This document shows positions 1-7,053 of a DNA stretch of 8,937 bases, in pieces. The notes below the pieces were generated by a model that saw only the letters and a list, made by a program, of their open reading frames with translations, searched no databases and had not been told where the DNA came from. This DNA is from GSA-30 sp036568765 (GTDB lineage Bacteria > Pseudomonadota > Gammaproteobacteria > Xanthomonadales > Rhodanobacteraceae), in NCBI RefSeq assembly GCF_036568765.1, contig NZ_DATCRY010000208.1:1-8937 (forward strand). Direction: 5' to 3'. Position numbers and translations under genes: made by a program. Numbering within the stretch: position 1 is the stretch's first letter; the number at the start of each line of letters is the position of its first letter.

Positions 1-1500
1 CAACTGGGCGATGCGCGAACATACCTGCCCTAGCCACGCTGCGCGCTCACGCGCACGCAACGCCGTTTCGTCGACGGCAAGCACGACAGGGGCGCCCGGA
101 TGCATGGCCCGCAAACCGGCCTCGTTCAGTTGCCAGATCGCCAGTTGAGGCGCGCGGCCATGCTTTACGTTGAGCGGGCTATCCAACGCGTAAACCGGCG
201 GCGCGCCGCGCTGAAATTCCAACTCCGCCGCCAGCATGAAATTGTCGGCGACCAAGACCGTTGCATTGTTCTTCGCCCAATGTTCGGCCATCGTCGCGCT
301 TTCGCGCCAGCCGACGAAATTAGCCGGAAAGGCTTTCACCGATGTCAGTGCAGCCGCACCGCCGGTCGAGGCGGCCATAGCCAGGTATGTCATGCCGCCG
401 AGTTGCCCCATTGCCGCGAGCACGAAGGCACATCGCAAGAACCATCGTCCACTGCGCGTCTGCGTCCAGGCCGCACAACAGACGGGCACCGCACCAAGCA
501 AGGGCAGATAACCTGGCAACGGCCAATGCACGCGAAAGCGCAGGTCGTCAGCAAATAGCCCCAGAACGAAGTACGGAACAACGAAGCCCAGCGACATCAA
601 CGCCACCACATCCCATGGCGCGCCCTCCCTGCGCCGGCGCCAGCAAATCCATGCGACATACAGCAACAATGCGTAAAGCAACGGTGTGCAAGCCAAGGCC
701 TGCTCCAGCGGCTGGATCATCGCATCGGGCTTGAACTGCCAGCTATTGCGTTCGACTGCCTGAAAGGCGATGCCGGCACCGTGCTGCTGCCAGTTGGAAA
801 TGACCAACGGCACCAAGCCCATCGCGGCCAGCACCATGGCCAGCCAGAAACCGCCGCGCCGCCATTGCCGACGCCCGCGCGCTGTAAGCGTGAGCACCAA
901 CAAGCCGGCCAGCATCGCCATCGCGGCGCGGTAGTGGGTCGCCCAGGCCAGCGCCAGCGCAACGCCCAGCAGACACCAATCGGCGAGCCGGTCATCGCGC
1001 ATGGCACGCAGCAGGGCGAGCATCGCCAGCAAGATCGACACCGTCAGTGGCACATCCGGTAGCGCCAGCACACCCAGGCTCCCGGCCAGCGGCAACGCCA
1101 GGCACAAGAGACCGGCCTGCCAGCCAGCGCGACGACCGAATGCCTCTCGTGCGAACCAAACCGTCAGCCAGGGCAACGCACTGCCAAGCAGCAGGAACGG
1201 CCAGCGCATCCCCAACAGGCTATGGCCCGCAACGCTTTCGCCCAGACGAATCAACCATGCCGTCAATGGCGGCAGATCGCTATATCCCCAGGCCAGCCGG
1301 CGACTTTCCATCCAATAGAACGCCTCGTCGCCGAACGGTGAAAGTGTGCAGGCGATGACCAGCTTGATGGCTAGCAGAATGACGAAAGCCGTGACGAACG
1401 CGTATCGCCAGCGTGTGAGTCCCGCCGCTACACTGCCCCCCTCGTCCCCGCGACCTTCCCGTCCCGACAGAGCCGGTCCGCCATCGCCCATGTCAGCCAT
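1..1500 (-). CDS. ArnT/PMT-type GT-C membrane glycosyltransferase (C-terminus off the left edge)
   Basis: An uninterrupted reading frame of 500 codons runs from ATG at 1500 to the window edge, with no stop seen. Residues 1-30 are hydrophilic and Gly-rich. From about residue 33 the protein is a series of hydrophobic segments. The first loop carries FGDEAFYW (57-63, acidic pair D58-E59), the usual GT-C/GT83 signature after the first membrane helix. LPDVPLT (147-153) and HWPLPGYLPLL (325-335) are also typical of the PMT_2/ArnT group. Residues about 385-500 look like a soluble C-terminal domain. Such enzymes move a sugar from a polyprenyl-phosphate donor to a periplasmic acceptor (lipid A, glycan or protein); the substrate cannot be read here. 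GGAG at 1508-1511 lies 7 nt before ATG 1500; ATG 1491 is a second in-frame option. The 5' end overlaps the divergent moxR start. The family call is secure, the specific function is not. Confidence 0.85.
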   Translation of the reverse strand, partial: MADMGDGGPALSGREGRGDEGGSVAAGLTRWRYAFVTAFVILLAIKLVIACTLSPFGDEAFYWMESRRLAWGYSDLPPLTAWLIRLGESVAGHSLLGMRWPFLLLGSALPWLTVWFAREAFGRRAGWQAGLLCLALPLAGSLGVLALPDVPLTVSILLAMLALLRAMRDDRLADWCLLGVALALAWATHYRAAMAMLAGLLVLTLTARGRRQWRRGGFWLAMVLAAMGLVPLVISNWQQHGAGIAFQAVERNSWQFKPDAMIQPLEQALACTPLLYALLLYVAWICWRRRREGAPWDVVALMSLGFVVPYFVLGLFADDLRFRVHWPLPGYLPLLGAVPVCCAAWTQTRSGRWFLRCAFVLAAMGQLGGMTYLAMAASTGGAAALTSVKAFPANFVGWRESATMAEHWAKNNATVLVADNFMLAAELEFQRGAPPVYALDSPLNVKHGRAPQLAIWQLNEAGLRAMHPGAPVVLAVDETALRARERAAWLGQVCSRIAQL

Positions 1501-1511
1501 CACTTCGCTCC
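1490..1511. promoter_or_regulatory. Overlapping head-to-head start region
   Basis: The plus-strand MoxR gene starts with ATG at 1490. The minus-strand glycosyltransferase starts with ATG at 1500, or at 1491, where a CATG holds a start codon on both strands. The minus-strand Shine-Dalgarno (GGAG read on the minus strand, 1508-1511) lies inside the moxR coding region. No comparable plus-strand SD is seen before 1490. There is no intergenic DNA, so each promoter must lie within the other gene. I could not identify convincing -35/-10 boxes. Confidence 0.6.
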
Positions 1512-2431
1512 ACGACGAAACCTTACGCGCCCGCCTCGATGCCGCCATGGCCCAGGTCAATCGCGTGCTGCTCGGCAAGCCCCGCCAGGTGAAGCTCGCC
1601 TTTACCTGCCTGATCGCCGGCGGACATCTTCTACTCGAAGACGTGCCGGGCGTCGGCAAGACGACCCTGGCGCATGCGCTGGCGGCGAGCTTCGCCCTGG
1701 ATTTCCAGCGCGTGCAGTTCACCAGCGACCTGCTGCCGTCGGACATTATCGGGGTCAGCGTGTATGAGCGCGAGACCGCTCAATTCCGCTTCCACCCCGG
1801 CCCTGTGTTCACAGGCCTGCTGCTGGCCGATGAAATCAACCGCGCCACGCCGAAAACCCAAAGCGCCCTGCTCGAGGCCATGGCCGAGGGTCAGGTCACG
1901 GTGGATGGCCAGACACATACACTGCCGCACCCCTTCTTTGTGGTCGCTACGCAGAATCCGCTGGATCTCAACGGCACGTTCCCGCTGCCCGATTCACAGC
2001 TGGATCGTTTCATGCTGCGCGTATCGCTCGATTATCCGGATGCCGCGGCCGAGCGCGCCCTGCTGGTCGGGAGCGACCGGCGCGACTTGCTGGCCCAGTT
2101 GGAACCGCAGTTGGATGCGCAGAGCCTGTCGGCACTGCATCGAGAAACTCAGACGGTCAATGCCAGTGCCGCCCTGCTGGATTACTTGCAGGCCTTGCTG
2201 TCGGCCAGCCGCAAGCATGCCGATATTCGCGTTGGTCTGTCGCCACGCGCAGGGCTGGCATTGCTGAGCGCCGCCCGTGTCTGGGCCTGGCTGACCGGGC
2301 GCGGTCACGTTATTCCCGAAGACATCCAGGCCTTGTTCGTCGCACTGGCAGCGCATCGTCTGGTTCCTGCACGCGGAGCGACCGGCGACACTCTGGCGCG
2401 CAGCTTGCTGGCCGAGGTTGCGGTGAACTGA
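1490..2431 (+). CDS. MoxR-family AAA+ ATPase
   Basis: The 313-residue protein has the complete MoxR AAA+ layout: Walker A EDVPGVGKTT (50-59), Walker B LLLADEINRA (110-119), sensor 1 ATQNP (153-157), arginine-finger region LDRF (171-174) and sensor 2 SPRAG (251-255), followed by the helical lid. MoxR ATPases are cytoplasmic, chaperone-like enzymes that usually act with a VWA or DUF58 partner encoded next door, as here. The frame is open upstream to an ATG at 1346. I chose ATG 1490 because it gives the usual short N-terminus before the VLLGKP segment, and the extension would be a low-complexity Pro/Arg-rich stretch antisense to the glycosyltransferase. No good SD precedes 1490, so the exact start is less sure than the gene. 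The stop TGA shares its A with the ATG of the next gene, indicating translational coupling. Confidence 0.94.
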   Translation: MSAITSLHDETLRARLDAAMAQVNRVLLGKPRQVKLAFTCLIAGGHLLLEDVPGVGKTTLAHALAASFALDFQRVQFTSDLLPSDIIGVSVYERETAQFRFHPGPVFTGLLLADEINRATPKTQSALLEAMAEGQVTVDGQTHTLPHPFFVVATQNPLDLNGTFPLPDSQLDRFMLRVSLDYPDAAAERALLVGSDRRDLLAQLEPQLDAQSLSALHRETQTVNASAALLDYLQALLSASRKHADIRVGLSPRAGLALLSAARVWAWLTGRGHVIPEDIQALFVALAAHRLVPARGATGDTLARSLLAEVAVN

Positions 2432-3390
2432 TGCGCGACACCTACGCGCGCCTGCAACGTTGGGCGGAGCGCAAATTGCCGTCACTGACTCGCTACCGAC
2501 GAGCGGAGCCGCTGCCGATCCGGCTGCACCGACGTCGTATCTATATCGTTCCGTCCTTTTTCGGCATCGGCTTTTGTGTCCTCTTGTTCGTGATGCTGAT
2601 CGGCGCACTCAACTACGCCAACAACGCCGCCCTGCTCCTGACCTGCTTGCTTGGCGCGGCGGCGGCCTCGAGCATGCTGGTGGCTTTTCGCAGTTTGAAC
2701 GGACTGCAACTGACCAGCATCCAGTCGGGCCATGCCATCGCGGGCGCGCCAATCCAGATCCGCCTGCATTTCGTCGGCCAGGGCCGGACACACCAAGGCA
2801 TTCGCGTGGAGATGGAAAGCCAGACACACGCCTTTGCCCTGCAGGGCGACGAAAAAATTCGCGTCGACTTGTCCATGGCAACCTTCGAGCGCGGTTGGCA
2901 GGCATTGCCCCGCATCAAGGTCTGGAGCACATGGCCCTTCGGATTGTTTCGCACCTGGAGTTGGCTATACCCGGATCAAACCGTATTGGTATGGCCCCGG
3001 CCGGAAGCGGCCGGGCCGCCCCCCAACCTGCCATCCGACGATGAGGAACAACGTCGGCAGCCGCGACGTGGCGACGATCTGGCCGCGTTGCGCGACTACC
3101 ATCCTGGCGACCCTACGCGGCATATCGCCTGGAAAGTCAGCGCGCGCCATCACGGTCTGCTGGTCAAGGAATTCGAGCAACCCCATGGCCGTCGCGACTG
3201 GCAGTTGGACTGGCGCCAGCTCAAGCACCTGGACAGCGAATCGCGCATATCGCGCCTCGCGCGCTGGATCGGCGAGGCCGAGGCCGCTGGCCGTGCCAGC
3301 AGTTTATGGTTACCCGACGAAGATATTCCGTCCGGCCGCGGTCGCCCCCATTACGAGCGCTGCATGAACGCACTGGCGCGCATGCCATGA
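2431..3390 (+). CDS. DUF58 membrane protein, partner of MoxR
   Basis: The 319-residue protein has a basic N-terminus, then two hydrophobic segments at about 38-60 and 66-86 that form a membrane hairpin. A mostly beta-type region follows with WPFGLFRTW (168-176), a motif typical of DUF58 proteins. The DUF58 signature LRDYHPGDPTRHIAWK (220-235) and SAR (237-239) is intact. DUF58 proteins recur between MoxR ATPases and transglutaminase-domain proteins; the precise activity is not established and some relatives carry a VWA-like fold. The start overlaps the moxR stop by one base, and the stop overlaps the next ATG in an ATGA. It most likely anchors or relays MoxR activity at the inner membrane (inference from context). 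Confidence 0.92.
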   Translation: MRDTYARLQRWAERKLPSLTRYRRAEPLPIRLHRRRIYIVPSFFGIGFCVLLFVMLIGALNYANNAALLLTCLLGAAAASSMLVAFRSLNGLQLTSIQSGHAIAGAPIQIRLHFVGQGRTHQGIRVEMESQTHAFALQGDEKIRVDLSMATFERGWQALPRIKVWSTWPFGLFRTWSWLYPDQTVLVWPRPEAAGPPPNLPSDDEEQRRQPRRGDDLAALRDYHPGDPTRHIAWKVSARHHGLLVKEFEQPHGRRDWQLDWRQLKHLDSESRISRLARWIGEAEAAGRASSLWLPDEDIPSGRGRPHYERCMNALARMP

Positions 3391-5357
3391 AGATCGTATG
3401 GCGTCGTGAACCACGCCATGAAGAACCGTTGGAACGGCGTGCCTTCGACCTGCTTACGCTGACGATCGCCGGTGTACTGCTCTTGCACATCGGACACCTG
3501 CCGATCTGGCTCGTTCTTGTGTTGGTGTTGTTGCTCGTCTGGCGCTGGTACAAACGACGTGAACGATCCGGCCGTGCGCCGGCCTATCTCAAGCTGCCGC
3601 TGCTCGGCCTGCTGGCCGTCGCCATCGTAACCAGCTATGGCAGCCTGTTCGGACGCGAGGCCGGTGCAGCGCTCGCCGTCGGCCTGCTGGTGCTCAAACT
3701 TATGGAGTCCGAAAGCGCGCGCGATGCCCGCGTGGCGACCGCATTTTCCTGCTTCGCGCTGATGACGGCGCTGTTGTTCGATCAGGGCATGGTGATCACT
3801 TTCCTGGTGGCCCTGTGCCTGCTGCCTGCACTGGCGACATTGCGTGCGCTGGAGCCGGCACGGTTGCCTTTGAGCTTCAGGCGAGAATTCCTGCCAGTGC
3901 TGACCATGCTGGCGCTATCGCTACCGTTAGCGTTGTTCGCGTTCGTCGCCGTGCCGCGCCTGAGTTCGCCGCTTTGGGGCGCACCGCCTTCGGCACAGGC
4001 CCGGACAGGCTTGAGCGATCGCATGTCGCCGGGCGATTTCGCCGAATTACTTAACGACGACCGCCCCGCCATGCGGGTCAGCTTCGACGGACCGCCACCG
4101 CCCAACAACCTGCGCTACTTCCGTGCTTATGTCATGTGGCGCTACGACGGCCGCGACTGGGGACGCAGCGATGTCCCCCGCGAACCGGCCGCACTCACGG
4201 CGGAACGGACGATCCGTTACCAGGTGAGCCTGGAGCCCAATGGGCAAGCCGTGCTACCTGCCATGGACGTGCCGGTCGAAGCGCCGTCGCAAGGGCAATT
4301 CGGCGGCGATCGCGAAATCGTCGCGCCACGCCCGGTGAATGACGCGTTGACCTATTCGGTGACGTCGGCCCTGGCTTATCGACTACAACCCGAGCTCGAT
4401 GATCGTAGCCGCCGCCGCGCGCTGCAACTGCCCGGCGGCTATAACCCGAAAACACTTGCCCTGGCCCGCAGTTGGCGCCAGCAGCACGGCGACGATACGG
4501 CAGGGATTGTGCGCGAGGCGCTCAACCTGTTCCATAACGGCGTGTTCCGTTACACGCTGGGACCGGCGCCGCTCGGCCGCGATGCCATGGACGATTTCCT
4601 GTTTTCCACTCACGAAGGTTTCTGCGAACACTACGCGTCGGCTTTTACGATCCTGATGCGCGCCGCCGGCATTCCCGCCCGAGTGGTCACCGGCTACCAG
4701 GGCGGCTACTGGAATAGCCTGGGCAACTACTTGCTGGTGCGTCAATCGGATGCACACGCCTGGGGCGAAGTCTGGATGGCTGGCCGTGGCTGGGTGCGTT
4801 TCGATCCTACGGCCGCAGTGCGACCGGACCGGATCGATCTGGGAGCGTCGGCCGTGGCCGACGACCGAGGAGAATGGTTCGGCAGCTCATGGCTGCGCGA
4901 TGCGCGTAATCACTGGGATGTCGTCAACCGTTGGTGGAACCAAGGCGTTTTGGGGTTTAGCGCGATACGCCAACGCGGCCTGCTTTCACCGCTGGGCATC
5001 AAGGATGCCGACGCGGAGAAACTTGGGCTGGTGCTGGCGTTTGGCTGCGTGTTGTTTGCCATGATAGGCCTGGCCTGGGCACTATGGCGCCAACGCGAAA
5101 CCGACCCGCTGCGGGCAGCGATGATGCGCCTGGAACATAAACTGGCAGGCATCGATATTGTCCGCCGGCCTAGCGAGGGACCGCAGCATTACCTGACTCG
5201 CGCTGCACGGGCCCTGCCCCATCAGCGCGATACGCTGGAACGGCTGATGAGGAGCTATCTCGACCTACGCTACGCCCATGACGAACCGCCCCCTGAATTG
5301 CTGAGCGCCTTCCGGCAAGCTGTAAGGGAATTCCGACCACGCCGCGTGGTCAAATGA
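3387..5357 (+). CDS. tgpA: TgpA-type membrane transglutaminase-like protein
   Basis: The protein has 656 residues. About six hydrophobic segments lie between 21 and 190, then a large extracytoplasmic region (about 191-545), one more membrane helix (about 546-567) and a cytoplasmic tail resembling DUF4129 (568-656). The papain-like transglutaminase core shows the catalytic triad Cys413 in EGFCEHYASAF, His457 in SDAHAWGEVW and Asp473 in VRFDPTAA. These correspond to Cys404, His448 and Asp464 of Pseudomonas aeruginosa TgpA, with the same +9 offset at all three positions. TgpA is essential in that species; its natural substrate is unknown to me. The frame is open upstream to 3306, but ATG 3387 gives the ATGA overlap with the DUF58 stop and the normal hydrophilic N-terminus. 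The enzyme probably works in the periplasm on cell-envelope material, supported by the MoxR/DUF58 pair. Confidence 0.93.
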   Translation: MKIVWRREPRHEEPLERRAFDLLTLTIAGVLLLHIGHLPIWLVLVLVLLLVWRWYKRRERSGRAPAYLKLPLLGLLAVAIVTSYGSLFGREAGAALAVGLLVLKLMESESARDARVATAFSCFALMTALLFDQGMVITFLVALCLLPALATLRALEPARLPLSFRREFLPVLTMLALSLPLALFAFVAVPRLSSPLWGAPPSAQARTGLSDRMSPGDFAELLNDDRPAMRVSFDGPPPPNNLRYFRAYVMWRYDGRDWGRSDVPREPAALTAERTIRYQVSLEPNGQAVLPAMDVPVEAPSQGQFGGDREIVAPRPVNDALTYSVTSALAYRLQPELDDRSRRRALQLPGGYNPKTLALARSWRQQHGDDTAGIVREALNLFHNGVFRYTLGPAPLGRDAMDDFLFSTHEGFCEHYASAFTILMRAAGIPARVVTGYQGGYWNSLGNYLLVRQSDAHAWGEVWMAGRGWVRFDPTAAVRPDRIDLGASAVADDRGEWFGSSWLRDARNHWDVVNRWWNQGVLGFSAIRQRGLLSPLGIKDADAEKLGLVLAFGCVLFAMIGLAWALWRQRETDPLRAAMMRLEHKLAGIDIVRRPSEGPQHYLTRAARALPHQRDTLERLMRSYLDLRYAHDEPPPELLSAFRQAVREFRPRRVVK

Positions 5358-5363
5358 AGGTGT

Positions 5364-5378
5364 AGGAGGATAAGCATG
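5364..5378 (+). promoter_or_regulatory. Upstream Shine-Dalgarno/ATG option of slp
   Basis: AGGAGG (5364-5369) stands 6 nt before ATG 5376, only 7 nt after the tgpA stop. This ATG is in frame with slp and would add ten residues (MLPAPKEKAI) to the signal peptide. It is a canonical ribosome binding site, so the upstream start cannot be dismissed. Confidence 0.55.
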
Positions 5379-5390
5379 CTTCCGGCCCCT

Positions 5391-5408
5391 AAGGAGAAAG
5401 CCATCATG
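5391..5408 (+). promoter_or_regulatory. Downstream Shine-Dalgarno/ATG of slp (preferred start)
   Basis: AAGGAG (5391-5396) is followed 9 nt later by ATG 5406. This start gives a compact lipoprotein signal peptide with the lipobox cysteine at residue 19. A third ATG at 5412 is too close to change the picture. Confidence 0.6.
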
Positions 5409-5993
5409 CCCATGTACAAGACGATGGCCCTGGCAGCACTCACTGCCATGTTGGCCGCCTGCGCGACGGTTCCCCAGCCGTTGCAAGGCACGTATACCGA
5501 TATCAGCACCACGCAGGCCCAGCAGGGCGGCGCTGGCGGCACCAAGGTTCGCTGGGGTGGTGAGATCATCAAGACCGAACCGGGTCCGCAGGAGACCTGT
5601 TTCTACTTGATGTCGCGTCCGCTCGACAGCGAGGCTCGTCCTGCCGCACGCAGTCAGTCCGAAGGCCAGGGCCGCTTCGTAGCCTGCCGCGCCGGCTTCT
5701 ACGATCCGGAAGTCTTCTCGCGCGGACGCGAAGTGACGGTCACCGGCACGCTGCACGGTACCGTCAGCCAGAAGGTCGGCGAATACGACTACGCCTACCC
5801 CCGTGTGGAAGCCGACGTGGTCTACCTATGGCCCAAGCGCGTTGCGGTCGCCGCCTACCCACCAGGCTGGTACGACCCGTTCTGGGGTCCGTACTGGGGC
5901 CCGTGGGGCGGTTGGGGTCCGTACTGGGGAGGTGGCTACTACTACCGCCCGACGCGGGTGATCGTGGTACCGCACCCAGCCCCACATAAGTAA
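5406..5993 (+). CDS. slp: Slp-family outer-membrane lipoprotein
   Basis: The 195-residue protein begins with a short lipoprotein signal: MPMYK, a hydrophobic run and the lipobox LAAC, so the mature protein would start at the acylated Cys19. The body shows the Slp/YeaY pattern, including GRFVACRAGFYDPEVFSRGR, VTVTGTL and YDYAYPRVEADVVYLWPKR. Slp proteins are small outer-membrane lipoproteins, induced in stationary phase or stress in E. coli, with no defined biochemical role. The C-terminal tail is unusual: dense in Trp, Tyr and Gly with a repeated WGPYWG unit, ending in VIVVPHPAPHK. The gene follows tgpA by 48 nt (or 18 nt from the alternative start at 5376), so it may be the last gene of the same transcript. 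A strong terminator begins 6 nt after its stop. Confidence 0.85.
   Translation: MPMYKTMALAALTAMLAACATVPQPLQGTYTDISTTQAQQGGAGGTKVRWGGEIIKTEPGPQETCFYLMSRPLDSEARPAARSQSEGQGRFVACRAGFYDPEVFSRGREVTVTGTLHGTVSQKVGEYDYAYPRVEADVVYLWPKRVAVAAYPPGWYDPFWGPYWGPWGGWGPYWGGGYYYRPTRVIVVPHPAPHK
5883..5929 (+). repeat. Direct repeat inside the slp 3' end
   Basis: TGGGGTCCGTACTGGGG occurs at 5883-5899 and again at 5913-5929, identical over 17 nt with a 30-nt period. It encodes a repeated WGPYWG unit, giving a Trp/Tyr/Gly-rich tail. Being in frame (10 residues per period), it could expand or contract without breaking the gene. Confidence 0.85.
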
Positions 5994-5998
5994 GTGAC

Positions 5999-6029
5999 AA
6001 AAAACGCCGGCGAATGCCGGCGTTTTTTT
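5999..6029. terminator. Bidirectional rho-independent terminator
   Basis: A perfect 7-bp GC stem, CGCCGGC (6005-6011) and GCCGGCG (6016-6022), encloses the loop GAAT. Six A's precede it and seven T's follow it, so it can act on both strands. It ends the plus-strand slp transcript and is also positioned to stop minus-strand transcription leaving hinT. Confidence 0.93.
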
Positions 6030-6061
6030 GGGAAGATGAAAATCCGTTTCGTGACGGCGTC

Positions 6062-6254
6062 GAGCGATTTCAAAGAGCCTCTAAGAACCTCCGTTTTCAT
6101 CGTCCAGCAAAAAGCTGGGGCCCAGCGCCTCTGATACATTGAAGCGTCAAAGCACTGGATCCCGGCGTTGCCGGGATGACGAATAGGAGAGAGTTTTTAG
6201 AGGTTCCAGTCGCGACCGGCAGCTCACGGGTCGCGACTGAAATCGCTCCTACAA
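6062..6254. repeat. Composite palindromic repeat, left copy (A hairpin split by a B element)
   Basis: The arm GAGCGATTTCA (6062-6072) and the block 6207-6254 together form one hairpin repeat once the intervening B element is removed. The right block holds CAGTCGCGACC (6207-6217), an 11-nt loop and GGTCGCGACTG (6229-6239), continuing into AAATCGCTCCTACAA. With the left arm restored, the stem would be about 20 bp. The reverse complement of 7703-7751 matches 6207-6255 with only scattered mismatches. This repeat fills most of the 286-nt slp-hinT convergent gap, where no gene is seen. Such hairpins resemble REP/BIME elements of Pseudomonas and Xanthomonadaceae. Confidence 0.8.
6073..6207. mobile_element. 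B element, left copy (MITE-like, degraded)
   Basis: The left end AAGAGCCTCTAAGAAC (6073-6088) and right end GTTTTTAGAGGTTCC (6193-6207) are inverted; the inner 14 nt pair with two mismatches. Relative to the right-hand B element, the right border has lost about 4 nt, so no target duplication remains. The interior holds a perfect 8-bp hairpin, ATCCCGGC-GTT-GCCGGGAT (6159-6177), within a 'CACTGGATCCCGG...GGGATGACGAA' type repeat. A weaker inverted relative lies at 6094-6129 and includes CCAGC-AAAAA-GCTGG (6104-6118). There is no coding capacity. Confidence 0.6.
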
Positions 6255-6279
6255 CGCCCTTGCAATCGACGTATCTTTC

Positions 6280-6624
6280 TCATCCCGGCGGCCAATGCAT
6301 CTGCCTTCCCGCCAGCAGATGCACATGCAAATGGAACACCGTCTGCCCGCCGTGCGTATTACAGTTGACCACGGTGCGATAGCCCTGCTCGGCCAGGCCC
6401 TGTTCGCGCGCATATGCGGCGGCTGCCAGCAGTAGTTTGCCGAGCAATTCCGCATCGGCATCCGTGGCCTCGTCCAGCGTGGCGATCGCCCGCTTCGGAA
6501 TGAACAGCACATGCACCGGAGCCTGCGGATTCAAATCGCGGAACGCCAGCACATCGTCGTCTTCATAGACGATATCGGCGGGAATCTCGCGCTTGACGAT
6601 CTTGCCGAAAATAGTGTCGCCCAC
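6280..6624 (-). CDS. hinT: HinT-like HIT-family nucleotide hydrolase
   Basis: The 114-residue protein opens with GDTIFGKIVKREIPADIVYE, and has LNPQAPVHVLFIPKR (31-45) and the HIT triad HLHVH (98-102, nucleophilic His100) after NCNTHGGQ. This is the HinT/PKCI branch of the HIT superfamily: cytosolic purine-nucleoside phosphoramidases that cleave AMP-lysine and related bonds. I chose GTG 6624 because AAGGAG (6631-6636, minus strand) lies 6 nt before it and the family normally starts here. An upstream ATG at 6825 would add 67 residues antisense to nothing conserved and overlapping the acetyltransferase gene. It is the last gene of the minus-strand run, 20 nt after the GNAT gene. Confidence 0.93.
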   Translation of the reverse strand: MGDTIFGKIVKREIPADIVYEDDDVLAFRDLNPQAPVHVLFIPKRAIATLDEATDADAELLGKLLLAAAAYAREQGLAEQGYRTVVNCNTHGGQTVFHLHVHLLAGRQMHWPPG

Positions 6625-6644
6625 GATTCGCTCCTTAAAAAAAG

Positions 6645-7046
6645 TTACAAGCGCATCTGCATGCCATGCGCACCCGGCGCCGACATCGTAAAGCCAAACT
6701 TCCGATACAGCTCGCACGCCGTGCCATCGGCGATCAACGCAACGTGCGCGGTTTTCGGTGCGCGCGCATGCAACTCGTCCATCAATGCCTGCATGATCCT
6801 GGCGCCCAGGCCTTTGCGTTGCCACGCGGGCGCGACGGCGATATCCACCACCAGCAGGAACAGCCCACCGTCGCCGACGATGCGCCCCATGCCGATCAGT
6901 TCCCCCTGTTCGCGCACGCAGACCGAAGCCCAGCTGTTTTTCAATCCGGCTTCGGCCGCCTCGCCGCTCTTGGCGCTCAGGCCAGCCGCCACACGCAAGG
7001 TGCGGTATTCGTCGATGGCGGGAGTCGCAAGCTCGAGAATCGGCAT
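6645..7046 (-). CDS. GNAT-family N-acetyltransferase
   Basis: The 133-residue protein has the GNAT fold pattern: beta strands around GELIGMGRIVGDGGLFLLVVDIAV (48-71), the acetyl-CoA pyrophosphate loop QRKGLGARIM (76-85) and the C-terminal YRKFGF (114-119). It should acetylate an amine using acetyl-CoA; the acceptor is unknown. ATG 7046 lies 7 nt beyond the recR stop, which suggests translational coupling. The frame is open back to 7232, but that extension would lie inside recR and has no GNAT similarity. No strong SD is seen. Co-transcription with recR and hinT is likely from the tight spacing. Confidence 0.88.
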   Translation of the reverse strand: MPILELATPAIDEYRTLRVAAGLSAKSGEAAEAGLKNSWASVCVREQGELIGMGRIVGDGGLFLLVVDIAVAPAWQRKGLGARIMQALMDELHARAPKTAHVALIADGTACELYRKFGFTMSAPGAHGMQMRL

Positions 7047-7053
7047 GTTCGGA

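Noticed and set aside
100..1358. Several plus-strand open frames of about 90-150 codons
   Set aside because: They are antisense shadows of the continuous minus-strand glycosyltransferase frame. Their translations are Arg/Pro/Ala-rich with no domain pattern.
1346..1489. A 48-residue N-terminal extension of MoxR from ATG 1346
   Set aside because: It lies antisense to the glycosyltransferase coding region, is low-complexity and Pro/Arg-rich, and MoxR proteins normally start close to the VLLGKP segment.
3306..3386. Extension of TgpA to ATG 3306
   Set aside because: It would overlap the DUF58 gene by 85 nt and add a basic stretch; ATG 3387 gives a standard ATGA overlap.
6625..6825. Extension of the HIT protein to ATG 6825
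   Set aside because: GTG 6624 has a good SD and gives the normal family N-terminus; the extension overlaps the acetyltransferase gene.
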